The notes under the pieces are model-generated. The model searched no databases. It saw only the letters and a list, made by a program, of their open reading frames with translations, and was not told the origin of the DNA. A stretch of 64,000 nucleotides of DNA from Crassaminicella indica. GTDB lineage: Bacteria; Bacillota; Clostridia; Peptostreptococcales; Thermotaleaceae. The translations under genes were made by a program, and so were the position numbers. Shown in pieces: positions 43,795-53,321 of this stretch. The DNA lies in NCBI RefSeq assembly GCF_019203185.1, contig NZ_CP078093.1, positions 2,143,058 to 2,207,057 on the forward strand, given 5' to 3'. The first letter of the stretch is position 1; each line of letters opens with the position of its first letter.

Positions 43795-44178
43795 ATGGAA
43801 ATAATGACAAAATGGGATAAAATACTTATAGTATCGGTTATTTTTTTTGCGTTGATAGGAATGTTTGGACTAAAAGAAATAACTGCTAATGATAAATATT
43901 TGTATTTAATCATTGAAGTAGATGGAAAAGAGTATAAAAAGATATCTTTAGATGGATTAGATCATTCTAAAACAATAGAAATCAATACAAAATATGGACA
44001 TAGTGTAATTGAAGTAGATGGTCAAGGTGCTAGATTTTTAGAATCAGATTGTAAAGATCAATTATGCGTAAAGATGGGGAAAATTACAAAAGCCAATCAA
44101 ACAAGTATTTGTTTGCCGAATAGAATATCTATCAAACTTGTATCAGAAGAATCAGATGTAGATATTGTTAGCTACTAG
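43795..44178 (+). CDS. NusG domain II (NusG_II) membrane-anchored protein
   Basis: An N-terminal hydrophobic helix (residues 8-26) is followed by a small outside domain: YLIIEVDGKEY, SVIEVDGQGARFLESDCKDQLCV and ICLPNRISIKL, the NusG_II pattern with two or three Cys. Length is 127 residues. Such proteins often sit beside Gx-transporter, ApbE or Rnf genes, but the role is unknown. ATG 43804 is an alternative start. A 15-bp gap leads to the Gx gene. Confidence 0.85.
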   Translation: MEIMTKWDKILIVSVIFFALIGMFGLKEITANDKYLYLIIEVDGKEYKKISLDGLDHSKTIEINTKYGHSVIEVDGQGARFLESDCKDQLCVKMGKITKANQTSICLPNRISIKLVSEESDVDIVSY

Positions 44179-44193
44179 GGAAAGGACTATATT

Positions 44194-44694
44194 ATGAGAG
44201 TAAAAAAAATAATCTACTTATCATTGATTACAGCAATAGGTATTTCATTGCATATATTGGAGTCATCTATACCTTTACCGATTAGTACTGTACCTGGAGC
44301 AAAATTAGGTTTGGCAAATATCGTAAATCTTGTGACGTTGGTGGTATTTGGTTTCAAAGAGGCTTTAGTGGTTGGAATATTAAGGTGTTTTGTGGCGATG
44401 CTTGGAACAGGTGCTGTTACTGGGTTGTTTTATAGTTTATCAGGTTCTTTATTGAGTACGCTTATTATGTGGTTTGTATACAAATATTTTTCAAAATATT
44501 TTAGCTTGATCGGGGTAAGTGTTTTTGGTGCACTAGCACACAATATTGCACAGCTCACTGTTGCAAGCTTAATGATTGAAAACTATCTTATTTTCACATA
44601 TTTGCCTATGATGATGATTATAAGTCTTTTTACAGGATACTTTGTTGGTCTAACAGCCATCTATACATCTAATCATTTAAAGAAAATAATATGA
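44194..44694 (+). CDS. Gx transporter family membrane protein (HepI-like)
   Basis: The 166-residue product has five hydrophobic segments and the start SLITAIGISLHILESSIP, PGAKLGLANIVNLV and the long GLFYSLSGSLLSTLIMW, typical of the Gx-transporter family earlier named heptaprenyl diphosphate synthase component I. Its transported substrate is not established. It follows the NusG_II gene, as in many anaerobes with Rnf. Confidence 0.88.
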   Translation: MRVKKIIYLSLITAIGISLHILESSIPLPISTVPGAKLGLANIVNLVTLVVFGFKEALVVGILRCFVAMLGTGAVTGLFYSLSGSLLSTLIMWFVYKYFSKYFSLIGVSVFGALAHNIAQLTVASLMIENYLIFTYLPMMMIISLFTGYFVGLTAIYTSNHLKKII

Positions 44695-44733
44695 GAAATA
44701 ATAAGGATATTTGAGTAGAGTGTAGGTGAAAAA

Positions 44734-45312
44734 ATGAAAAAAATTATATTAGCGTCAGCTTCTCCAAGAAGAAAAGATATTCTTGAGAAATTCGGATTTC
44801 CATTTAAAATAAAAAAAGGGAATATAGAAGAAAAAATAGACGCAGAAGAAAAACCAGAGCAGATTGCAATGAGTTTGGCATTTGAAAAAGCTATAGAAGT
44901 TTCAAAGAGCTGTAATGAAGGTGAAATTGTTATAGCAGCTGATACAATTGTTGTAAAAAATGGAATTTTAGGGAAACCTAAAAATTATGAGGAAGCCTTT
45001 AGTATGTTGAAAATGCTCCAAGATGATATTCATGATGTAATTACTGGACTTGCAGTGATAGAGGTTGATACTTATAATAAGTTTGTAACCTTTGAAAAAA
45101 CAAAAGTAAAGATGAAACAGTTGACAGATGATGAGATCAAAAGGTATATTGATACAGGAGAAGTTTGGGATAAAGCTGGTTCTTATGGTATTCAAGGAAA
45201 AGGCAGTGCACTTATAGAATGGGTTTATGGAGACTATTTTAATGTAGTTGGATTACCAATAGCAAAGCTTCAAAGTATGTTGAGCAAATATTTTGATTTA
45301 GAGCTTATTTAA
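44734..45312 (+). CDS. maf: Maf-family nucleoside triphosphate pyrophosphatase
   Basis: The 192 residues begin IILASASPRRKDILEKFG, the Maf signature, with AADTIVVKNGILGKP and WDKAGSYGIQGKG. Maf hydrolyses non-canonical or modified dNTP/NTPs, probably dTTP/UTP, and affects septum formation when overexpressed. It precedes radC, mreBCD and min genes, the classical shape and division cluster. Confidence 0.95.
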   Translation: MKKIILASASPRRKDILEKFGFPFKIKKGNIEEKIDAEEKPEQIAMSLAFEKAIEVSKSCNEGEIVIAADTIVVKNGILGKPKNYEEAFSMLKMLQDDIHDVITGLAVIEVDTYNKFVTFEKTKVKMKQLTDDEIKRYIDTGEVWDKAGSYGIQGKGSALIEWVYGDYFNVVGLPIAKLQSMLSKYFDLELI

Positions 45313-45330
45313 GAGAAGGTGCATAAAATA

Positions 45331-46026
45331 GTGGATAAGGATAAACATCTTTCTATTAAAGCAATGGCTGAAAGTGAAAGACCTAGGGAAAAATTAATAA
45401 GGTCAGGTGTAAAGAATTTATCCAATGCAGAGCTATTAGCTATTTTGATCAGAACAGGGACAAAAGAGATTTCAGCTATTGATTTATCACAAAGGATTTT
45501 ATCAGCAAGAGAAGATGGTTTAAGATATTTAGCAGATTGTACTATAGAGGAGTTAAGCAATTTAAAAGGAATAGGGAAAACAAAGGCTTGTCAAATTGTA
45601 GCAGCTGTGGAATTAGGAAAGAGACTTTCCATGAGTATTTCAAAAGCTAAATTTAGTGTTCAATCGCCTAAAGATGTAGCTAATATTTTTATGGAAGAGA
45701 TGAGGTATTATAAAAAAGAATATTTTAAGAGTGTTCTTTTAAATACAAAAAATGAAATCATCTCTATTGAAGATGTTTCTATTGGCAGTTTGAATAGTTC
45801 ATTGGTTCATCCACGGGAGGTTTTTGTAGGACCTATAAGAAAAAGTGCATCCTCTATTATTCTTATTCATAATCATCCTAGTGGGAATCCAAAGCCAAGC
45901 AATGAAGATATTAAAATTACAAAAAGATTAATGGAAGTAGGAAAAATTATTGGAATTGAAGTTTTAGACCATATTATCATTGGTGATGGAAAGTTTATAA
46001 GCTTAAAAGAGCTTTCGATTATATAA
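45331..46026 (+). CDS. radC: RadC-family JAB-domain protein
   Basis: The start is taken as GTG 45331 (MDKDKHLSIKAMAES); GTG 45319 is also possible. The N-terminal helix-hairpin-helix region (LSNLKGIGKTKACQI) is followed by the JAB metalloprotease-like core HNHPSGNPKPSNEDI with zinc ligands. The biochemical role is unresolved despite the repair name. It lies between maf and mreB as in many clostridia. Confidence 0.92.
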   Translation: MDKDKHLSIKAMAESERPREKLIRSGVKNLSNAELLAILIRTGTKEISAIDLSQRILSAREDGLRYLADCTIEELSNLKGIGKTKACQIVAAVELGKRLSMSISKAKFSVQSPKDVANIFMEEMRYYKKEYFKSVLLNTKNEIISIEDVSIGSLNSSLVHPREVFVGPIRKSASSIILIHNHPSGNPKPSNEDIKITKRLMEVGKIIGIEVLDHIIIGDGKFISLKELSII

Positions 46027-46051
46027 AGGAGTTTAGGAAGGAGCAGTATGG

Positions 46052-47086
46052 ATGGGATTATTTAATTACTTTTCAAAGGATATGGGAATAGATTTAGGAA
46101 CAGCGAATACACTTGTATATATTAGAGGTAGGGGAATTGTAGTAAGAGAGCCCTCTGTAGTTGCGATACAGGAAGATACGAAAGAAGTTCTTGCTGTGGG
46201 ACAAGAAGCAAAACAAATGATAGGAAGAACACCTGGAAATATTATTGCTATCAGACCATTAAAGGATGGTGTAATAGCTGATTTTGATATAACACAAAGC
46301 ATGCTAAAATATTTCATAAAAAGGGCTTACCCTAAAAAGTCTTTATTATTTGCACCAAGAGTAGTAGTAGGTGTACCATCTGGAGTTACAGAGGTTGAAA
46401 GAAGATCTGTTGAGGAAGCTGCTCTTCAAGCTGGAGCAAAAGAGGCATATCTTATTGAAGAACCAATGGCTGCTGCTATTGGTGCAGGATTACCCGTAGA
46501 AGAACCTACAGGAAGTATGGTTGTTGATATTGGAGGCGGTACAACAGAAATTGCAGTAATTTCTTTAGGTGGTATTGTAACAAGCAGATCTGTTAGAGTT
46601 GGTGGAGATGAATTAGATGAGTCTATTGTTCAATATATAAAGAAAGAGTATAGTTTAATGATTGGGGAAAGAACGGCTGAAGAAATAAAGGTAACAATTG
46701 GATCAGCTTTTCCTAAAGTAAAAGAAGAAAAAATGGCGATAAGAGGAAGAGATTTGGTTTCAGGACTACCAAAAACATTAACAATTTCTTCAACAGAGAT
46801 ATTAGAAGCATTGCATGAGCCTATTAATACAATTATTGAAGCGATAAAATATACCTTAGAAAAAACTCCTCCAGAATTGGCATCAGATATTATGGAGCAA
46901 GGGATTATGCTTACTGGTGGAGGAGCCCTTTTAGATGGATTTAATAAATTAGTAAGAAAAGAAACGGGGATGCCTGTTCATATTGCTGAAGAACCACTTG
47001 ATTGTGTTGCATTAGGTACAGGAAAGACTATTGAAGAAATTGAAACATTAAAAAGAGTGCTTATTTCTTCGAAAAGAATGAGATAA
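46052..47086 (+). CDS. mreB: Rod shape-determining protein MreB
   Basis: The 344-residue actin-like protein has [42 protein letters not shown] and [16 protein letters not shown] (nucleotide site). It polymerises under the membrane to guide wall synthesis. GGAAGGAG precedes the ATG. It begins the mreBCD operon, with 14 bp to mreC. Confidence 0.97.
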   Translation: MGLFNYFSKDMGIDLGTANTLVYIRGRGIVVREPSVVAIQEDTKEVLAVGQEAKQMIGRTPGNIIAIRPLKDGVIADFDITQSMLKYFIKRAYPKKSLLFAPRVVVGVPSGVTEVERRSVEEAALQAGAKEAYLIEEPMAAAIGAGLPVEEPTGSMVVDIGGGTTEIAVISLGGIVTSRSVRVGGDELDESIVQYIKKEYSLMIGERTAEEIKVTIGSAFPKVKEEKMAIRGRDLVSGLPKTLTISSTEILEALHEPINTIIEAIKYTLEKTPPELASDIMEQGIMLTGGGALLDGFNKLVRKETGMPVHIAEEPLDCVALGTGKTIEEIETLKRVLISSKRMR

Positions 47087-47100
47087 AGTGGTGAGAAGTT

Positions 47101-47934
47101 ATGAAAAAGCTGATAAAAAGGGGAACAATGATGATAGTAACATTTGTTACTATCATTCTCATTATTATAATGGGGATTACAATAGGTGGAAGAGCAAAGG
47201 TAACAATGCCTGAAAATATAATTGGTAAAGTGATAGTACCTGTACAAAAAGTACTCTATAAGGGTGGACAAGGTATTGAGCGAGCAGTAAGTTCTCTATT
47301 TACATTTAGAACTATTGCAAAGGAGAATGAGGTATTAAAAAAAGAAATAGAAAAGCTAAATCAAAAAGTAATACAATTATCCCTTACAAGAGATGAATTA
47401 AATGAACTAAGAAGTTTATATAGTGCTTTAAATTATGCAAAGGAAAATAATAAAAATAATTATGTAACAGCCAGTATTACAGGAAAAGATATTGGAAACT
47501 GGTTTAATATGTTTACAATTGACGCAGGAAAAAATCAAGGAATAAAAAAAAATAGTACAGTAATGAATGGACAAGGCTTAATTGGAAAAGTTTTTGAAGT
47601 AGGGGATGATTGGTCTAAAGTTGTAACAATTATAGATAATAAAAGTTCTGTAAGCTTTCAGGTTCTACGCAATAACCAATATATAGGTGTGATTAGAGGA
47701 AGTGTGAAGGGTGAACTTAATGGATATTTGATTGACCCTGAGGCAGATGTATTAGTTGGAGACAAATTAATCACATCAGGTCTTAGTATGTATGAAAAAG
47801 GGATACTCATTGGGGAAATTAAAGAAGTTATAAAGAAGGAAGACGAGCTTTTAAAAACTATTGTAGTAGAGCCTGTAGTAAATTTTAAAAAGTTAGACAA
47901 AGTATTTATTATAGTGCCTGATAAATTAAATTAA
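47101..47934 (+). CDS. mreC: Rod shape-determining protein MreC
   Basis: The 277 residues have one N-terminal membrane helix, a coiled coil (about 65-105) and a beta-rich extracytoplasmic domain (VTASITGKDIGNWFNMFTID). It links MreB to PBP2 outside the membrane. It sits between mreB and mreD. Confidence 0.95.
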   Translation: MKKLIKRGTMMIVTFVTIILIIIMGITIGGRAKVTMPENIIGKVIVPVQKVLYKGGQGIERAVSSLFTFRTIAKENEVLKKEIEKLNQKVIQLSLTRDELNELRSLYSALNYAKENNKNNYVTASITGKDIGNWFNMFTIDAGKNQGIKKNSTVMNGQGLIGKVFEVGDDWSKVVTIIDNKSSVSFQVLRNNQYIGVIRGSVKGELNGYLIDPEADVLVGDKLITSGLSMYEKGILIGEIKEVIKKEDELLKTIVVEPVVNFKKLDKVFIIVPDKLN

Positions 47935-47947
47935 AGGGGTTACAGGT

Positions 47948-48448
47948 ATGAGAATGTTAGCTGTTACATCGATTATCATATTCAATTTTTTAATACAATC
48001 TACCCTATTGCAATATTTTAGAATATTAGGGGTTCTTCCTAATACAAGCTTGATTGTGGTTGTTGGATTTTCTATTTTATGGGGAAAGAAAAGTGGTGCT
48101 ATAATTGGATTTTTTACTGGAATTTTACAAGACATAATGTTAGGGAATATGATAGGAACAAATGCATTGCTGTATATGTTAATAGGTTATAATATTGGAG
48201 TTTTAGAAAAGAAAATATATAAAGATAATAATTTGGCACCTATATTTTTCACAACGATTTCTACTATATTGTATCATTTGGTGTATTATGTGTTCATGTA
48301 TGTATCGCATAATGCAACAAATATGATTTTTCTGTTTAGAAAGATTATATTTTTAGAGGTTATATATAATGATGTTTTATCTATATTCATTTATAGGATT
48401 TTATACCAACTTACTAAACATCCCTATATGAAAGCAAAAACAAGGTGA
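47948..48448 (+). CDS. mreD: Rod shape-determining protein MreD
   Basis: The 166-residue product is hydrophobic with five membrane helices, including LLQYFRILGVLPNTSLIVVV and GFFTGILQDIMLGNMIGTNA, the MreD pattern. Its stop falls 5 bp before the selected PBP2 start at 48454, so the pair is probably translationally coupled. Confidence 0.93.
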   Translation: MRMLAVTSIIIFNFLIQSTLLQYFRILGVLPNTSLIVVVGFSILWGKKSGAIIGFFTGILQDIMLGNMIGTNALLYMLIGYNIGVLEKKIYKDNNLAPIFFTTISTILYHLVYYVFMYVSHNATNMIFLFRKIIFLEVIYNDVLSIFIYRILYQLTKHPYMKAKTR

Positions 48449-48453
48449 TGAAA

Positions 48454-51189
48454 ATGTTAGAAAAATTAAAAGATAGACATAATCAAATGATTTTATTCTT
48501 TACAGTGTTCTTTTTAGTTCTTTTATTCAGGTTGTTTGATTTAACTATTGTTGAAGGTGAAAAGTATAAGGAAATGGCAGAAAATATTAGAATGAAGAAG
48601 ATACCTATTTCTGCTCCGAGGGGAGAAATAAGAGATAGATATGGAAGAGCGCTTGCAGTGAATAAGCCGAGCTTTACTGTTCAAATTATGAAGAATGAGT
48701 TAATGGACGAAAAGATCAATGAAGTATCAGTAAAGCTATTGAATATTCTGATGAATAATGGAGAAAATTATCATAATAATTTTCCTATAAGGCTTGAGAA
48801 TAATAAGTTTTATTATACCTTTGATAAAGAGATAGAGGAATGGTTAGGAGAGCATGGAATAAAGGATGTAAAGGATGCAAAGGTTGTATTTAAGTTATTA
48901 AGAGAACAATTGGGCATAGATTCAAATTTAGATGTATTTGAAGCTCAAAAACAGATGCAAAGTGTACATGGTGTATACCCACCTATTTCAGTAAAAACAA
49001 TGAAGTTTATACCTCAGATGAAGAAGGAAAATTTCCTTAAGGGATACGGTTTGGATAAAAATTTAACTGCCAAAGCTGCTTTCATGGCATTAAGAGAAAA
49101 ATTCAAAATACCTGAAAGCTATTCAAATGAAGATGCTATGAAAATATTAATTATAAGAAATGAATTTAGAGAACAAGGCTATAGGCAATATCAGCCTGTA
49201 AAGGTGGCATTAAATGTATCAGCTAAAACTGTTGCTGAAATCGAAGAAAGAAGCATTGAACTACCTGAAGTAAATGTTGAAGTAGAACCTATTCGCTATT
49301 ATCCTAATGGAAAATTGGCTTCTCATATTCTTGGATATTTAGGAAAAATATCAGATAGTGAAAAAAGTAAATTCACAAAGGAAATGGGATATCTTCCTAA
49401 TGATTTGATAGGAAAAGATGGGATAGAGAGGTCATATGAAAAGGAATTAAAGGGAAAAGATGGAGCTAAATATGTAGAAGTTGATGTATATGGAAGGCTT
49501 ATAAATGTATTGAGAGAGGAAAAGCCTCAAAAAGGAAAAACTATATATTTGTCTATAGATGCTAAGCTGCAAAGAGTTGCAGAAAAAGCATTAGAACAAG
49601 CTTTGAAGGAAATTCAGGTAGGTGGTACCTTTAAGAGCAAGTGGGGAGATTATAAATATAAAAATGCAATGAGGCATGCTACATCTGGAGCAGTAGTAGC
49701 ACTAGATGTAAATACAGGAGAAGTATTAGCATTAGCTAATTATCCATCCTTTGATCCAAATCTTTTTGCTACAGGAATTTCAGCAAAGGATTGGAAAGCT
49801 GTTCAAGATGATAATCCAAGAGATCCTCTATCACCTGTTCCGCTTTATAATATAGCCACTAGAACTTCTGTACAGCCAGGTTCTACCTTTAAAATGATAA
49901 CAGGTCTTGCTGCTATAGAAAATGGATTAGATCCTACTAAAAAATTATATGATGGTGGATATATTAAATTAGGAGGAAGGACCTTTGGGAGTTGGATGTG
50001 GAATGAATATAGGAGATCTCATGGATGGGTAGATTTGTATAAATCCTTAGAGGAATCTGTAAACTATTATTATTATGATATATCTACAAACTTTGATTAT
50101 TATAAAAACAAACCATTAAATACTTCTATGAATGTGAATAAAATATTAGAGTATGCAAAAAAATTTGGACTAAATGAACCAACTGGCATTGAAATTAGTG
50201 AAGTTGCCTATGGAGTTCCAAACCCTAAAAAGAAAATGCTTGTTATAAAAAGCTTGTTGAGAAGAAAACTAAAAGCAAAAGCAAAAGAATACTTTGAAAA
50301 AGAGATTCTAAAAGATGAAGAAAAGTTAAATGAACAAATTGAAATAATCGTAGGTTGGACAGAAGAAAATCCGTCTAGAGGAGCATTGATTAATAGAGTA
50401 AAAAAGCTTAATGTCAAGGAAGATAAAGTAACAGAATTAGTGGATTTGATAAAATTTAGCTATTATAAGCAAGCAAAATGGACTATAGGAGATACCTTTA
50501 ACCTTTCTATTGGACAGGGGCAGCATCAATATACGCCTATACAAATAGCTAGATATGTAGCAGCTATTGCTAATGGTGGATATAATAATAAAGTTAGTGT
50601 TGTAAAAAAAATAGAGAATGAAAAAAAAGAAGGAAATAATGGAGAAAGAATAGAGTTAAAGGATTATAATAATATAGAACACATAAAAAAAGGTATGGAA
50701 CAGGTTGTTTATGGAAATCGTGGTACCGCGAGAGGCTATTTTAGGAATTTTCCAGTAAAAGTTGCAGCCAAAACAGGATCTGCACAAAAATCAGGAAAAA
50801 TTCAGCCAAAGGATGAAGTTGCTTATCTAAAAAAATACTTAAAGTGGATTGCACCTTATATTAGTTGGACTGATGTGCAGCAGAAGGCAAAAGAATATAA
50901 TAAAAAGTATAAAAATGAAGGCTTAGCTATGAGAAAGGCTATTAAGGAATTAAGCAATGGAAGAGTAACAGATGCAGCTTTAGATCAATATAAAGACGAT
51001 TATGATGCTTTTGGTTGGTTTGTATCATATGCACCAATTGATAAGCCTCAAATTGCTGTAGTTACCTTGATATTTCAAAGTGGTGCAGGTGGATATGGAG
51101 CACCTATTGCTCGAGAAATTATTGCAGAATATTTAGGACTTAATAAAGAATATGAAAAAGTAGATCTTAAAAATACACTTACAAATTAG
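48454..51189 (+). CDS. mrdA: Penicillin-binding protein 2 (elongation transpeptidase)
   Basis: A membrane anchor near residue 10-30 is followed by a pedestal domain (APRGEIRDRYGRALAVN) and a transpeptidase with STFK (Ser near 477), SVN (near 535) and KTGS (Lys near 773). The spacing from SxN to KTG is about 238 residues, longer than usual; a Lys/Glu-rich insert lies near 590-660 and another follows KTG. At about 911 residues it is a large PBP2. ATG 48454 has AAGGTGA upstream. It cross-links peptidoglycan during elongation, next to mreBCD. Confidence 0.94.
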   Translation: MLEKLKDRHNQMILFFTVFFLVLLFRLFDLTIVEGEKYKEMAENIRMKKIPISAPRGEIRDRYGRALAVNKPSFTVQIMKNELMDEKINEVSVKLLNILMNNGENYHNNFPIRLENNKFYYTFDKEIEEWLGEHGIKDVKDAKVVFKLLREQLGIDSNLDVFEAQKQMQSVHGVYPPISVKTMKFIPQMKKENFLKGYGLDKNLTAKAAFMALREKFKIPESYSNEDAMKILIIRNEFREQGYRQYQPVKVALNVSAKTVAEIEERSIELPEVNVEVEPIRYYPNGKLASHILGYLGKISDSEKSKFTKEMGYLPNDLIGKDGIERSYEKELKGKDGAKYVEVDVYGRLINVLREEKPQKGKTIYLSIDAKLQRVAEKALEQALKEIQVGGTFKSKWGDYKYKNAMRHATSGAVVALDVNTGEVLALANYPSFDPNLFATGISAKDWKAVQDDNPRDPLSPVPLYNIATRTSVQPGSTFKMITGLAAIENGLDPTKKLYDGGYIKLGGRTFGSWMWNEYRRSHGWVDLYKSLEESVNYYYYDISTNFDYYKNKPLNTSMNVNKILEYAKKFGLNEPTGIEISEVAYGVPNPKKKMLVIKSLLRRKLKAKAKEYFEKEILKDEEKLNEQIEIIVGWTEENPSRGALINRVKKLNVKEDKVTELVDLIKFSYYKQAKWTIGDTFNLSIGQGQHQYTPIQIARYVAAIANGGYNNKVSVVKKIENEKKEGNNGERIELKDYNNIEHIKKGMEQVVYGNRGTARGYFRNFPVKVAAKTGSAQKSGKIQPKDEVAYLKKYLKWIAPYISWTDVQQKAKEYNKKYKNEGLAMRKAIKELSNGRVTDAALDQYKDDYDAFGWFVSYAPIDKPQIAVVTLIFQSGAGGYGAPIAREIIAEYLGLNKEYEKVDLKNTLTN

Positions 51190-51297
51190 ATGAATTTGCA
51201 AGTGTATTTTTTTTATAAAAAAAGAGGATTTATATGTGTTTTGAAGAATAAATTATTATGCTATATTTATTTGTACTAATTTGGAGGTAGTCACTGG

Positions 51298-51936
51298 ATG
51301 TACGAGGAAAATTGTGTTGCATTCAAAGGCAGCAAGGAAGGTATATCGATTTATTTTAAAAGAGATTCTGATTATGCAAAGTTAAAAGAGCAGTTAATCA
51401 TAAAGCTTGAATCGGCTAAACGTTTCTTTAAAGGAGCAAAGGTTATTAGCATTCAAGGGAAAATATTAACTGATGAGGAAAGAAATGAGATTAAAGAAAT
51501 TATTCATTCAAGATTTGGAATGATAATGGTTGAAAAGGATGAAGAAATAAAAAAGAATGAAATAAAGGAATCAAAGAAAGTATTTGAGGGAATAAAGGAA
51601 GGAAATACAAAGTTTGTTCGAGCAACAATACGTTCGGGTCAAAGCATTAAATTCAAAGGAAATGTGGTTATTATTGGTGATGTAAATCCAGGGGCAGAAG
51701 TAGTAGCAGAGGGAAATATATTGGTAATGGGAGCTTTGAGAGGACTAGCACATGCTGGAAGTAGTGGGAATGAGAAGGCATTTGTTGCAGCTTTTAGTTT
51801 ACAACCAACACAGCTGAGAATTTCTAACGTTATTAGCAGATCACCTGATAATGAACTTATAAAACCTATGGGACCTGAGCTTGCATGTATAAAGCAAGGT
51901 GTTGTTGTGATTGAACCGTATTTGCCGAATAAATAA
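51298..51936 (+). CDS. minC: Septum site-determining protein MinC
   Basis: The 212 residues have a weakly conserved N-terminal domain (VAFKGSKEGISIYF) and a C-terminal beta-helix with IRSGQSIKFKGNVVIIGDVNPGAEVVAEGNI and LRGLAHAGSSGN, typical of MinC, which blocks FtsZ assembly near the poles. GGAGGTAGTCACTGG precedes the ATG. It opens minCDE. Confidence 0.95.
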   Translation: MYEENCVAFKGSKEGISIYFKRDSDYAKLKEQLIIKLESAKRFFKGAKVISIQGKILTDEERNEIKEIIHSRFGMIMVEKDEEIKKNEIKESKKVFEGIKEGNTKFVRATIRSGQSIKFKGNVVIIGDVNPGAEVVAEGNILVMGALRGLAHAGSSGNEKAFVAAFSLQPTQLRISNVISRSPDNELIKPMGPELACIKQGVVVIEPYLPNK

Positions 51937-51985
51937 GTAAATGAAAATTAATTTTTTATGAAATAGTGATAATGGAGGGAATAAA

Positions 51986-52780
51986 ATGGGTGAAGTAATT
52001 GTGATAACATCAGGTAAAGGTGGAGTTGGAAAAACCACAACAACCGCAAATATTGGTACGGGATTAGCTCTTGAAGGGAAAAAAGTTGTAGTTGTAGATG
52101 CTGATATTGGACTTAGAAATTTGGATGTAGTAATGGGATTAGAAAATAGAATTGTATATGATATTGTAGATGTTGTAGAAGGAGTTTGTAGATTAAGACA
52201 AGCTTTGATTAAAGACAAGAGATATGATGGATTATTTTTATTACCAGCTGCTCAAACAAAAGATAAAAATGCGGTGAATCCTAAGCAGATGCAAAAGCTT
52301 TGTAACGAATTAAAAGAGCTTTTTGATTATGTTTTAGTAGATTGTCCTGCAGGTATTGAACAAGGCTTTAAAAATGCAATTGCAGGGGCTGATAAAGCAA
52401 TAGTTATCACTACACCAGAAATATCTGCTGTAAGAGATGCAGATAGGATTATTGGACTTTTAGAAGCTGCTGAATTAAGAAATCCATTGCTAGTGATTAA
52501 CAGAGTTAGAATAGATATGGTTAAAAAGGGAGATATGATGAATATTGATGATATGATAGATATATTAGCAATAGATCTTTTAGGAGTAGTTCCTGATGAT
52601 GAGTATATTGTCATATCTACAAACAAAGGAGAGCCTGCTGTAGTAGGAAATGTATCTATGGCAGGGAAGGCTTATAGAAATATAACAAAGAGGATATTAG
52701 GAGAAGAAGTTCCGTTTCTTGAGCTACAAGGACAAGAAACTTTCATGTCAAAAATAAAAAAACTATTTGGAATGAATTAA
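51986..52780 (+). CDS. minD: Septum site-determining ATPase MinD
   Basis: The 264 residues show the deviant Walker A motif GKGGVGKTTTTANIG, DADIGLRNLDVVMGLE and VDCPAGIEQGF, with a C-terminal amphipathic membrane-targeting helix MSKIKKLFG. It recruits MinC and is driven by MinE. Next gene minE starts 22 bp later. Confidence 0.97.
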   Translation: MGEVIVITSGKGGVGKTTTTANIGTGLALEGKKVVVVDADIGLRNLDVVMGLENRIVYDIVDVVEGVCRLRQALIKDKRYDGLFLLPAAQTKDKNAVNPKQMQKLCNELKELFDYVLVDCPAGIEQGFKNAIAGADKAIVITTPEISAVRDADRIIGLLEAAELRNPLLVINRVRIDMVKKGDMMNIDDMIDILAIDLLGVVPDDEYIVISTNKGEPAVVGNVSMAGKAYRNITKRILGEEVPFLELQGQETFMSKIKKLFGMN

Positions 52781-52802
52781 ATTTAAGGAGGAGGGAATGA
52801 TG

Positions 52803-53078
52803 ATGGATGTATTTAAACTCTTTAGTAGAGAAAGCTCCTCAAGTAAGAATGTAGCAAAGGAAAGATTAAAATTAGTACTTGTGCATGATAGAATAAATTG
52901 TTCTCCACATTTTTTAGAAATGGTAAAGGAAGATATATTAAATGTTATTTCTGATTATATGGAAATCGATGAAGCTGGCTTAGATATTAAAATTTCAAAA
53001 ACTAAAAGAAGTGAAGATAATGCAATGATTCCTGCTTTAATTGCAAATATTCCTATAAAAAAAATGAAAACAAAATAA
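52803..53078 (+). CDS. minE: Cell division topological specificity factor MinE
   Basis: About 91 residues: MDVFKLFSRE (membrane and MinD contact), then KERLKLVLVHDR, MVKEDILNVISDYMEID and a C-terminal dimerisation region. ATG 52803 is preferred; ATGs at 52797 and 52800 overlap the long AAGGAGGAGGG site. Presence of MinE as well as MinC/D fits Clostridia that use an oscillating system. Confidence 0.94.
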   Translation: MDVFKLFSRESSSSKNVAKERLKLVLVHDRINCSPHFLEMVKEDILNVISDYMEIDEAGLDIKISKTKRSEDNAMIPALIANIPIKKMKTK

Positions 53079-53105
53079 AAAAGTCTTCTGTTGAAGGCTT
53101 TTTTG
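53077..53105 (+). terminator. Terminator of minCDE
   Basis: AAAAGTCTTC and GAAGGCTTTT pair with one wobble, followed by T's. Confidence 0.85.
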
Positions 53106-53260
53106 TTTTGCAATATATATAAAAGCTTCTTAACGTATTTTTTATATATTTTTTTTATGAAAGTTATCAAAGTCTTATATATTTCTTTTTTTATGTTGAT
53201 GTTGTTTATCTATAAAAAGCTTATATATATGGAGTAATTTTCAGAAAAAGAGAATTATTG

Positions 53261-53290
53261 TTGAGAGTATTTTAATTTATGTGATATAAT
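53261..53290 (+). promoter_or_regulatory. Promoter of rodA
   Basis: TTGAGA, an 18-bp spacer and TATAAT lie about 30 bp before the rodA start codon. Confidence 0.7.
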
Positions 53291-53321
53291 TTTAGTTGAG
53301 CATATTAAAAGAGGTGCACAA

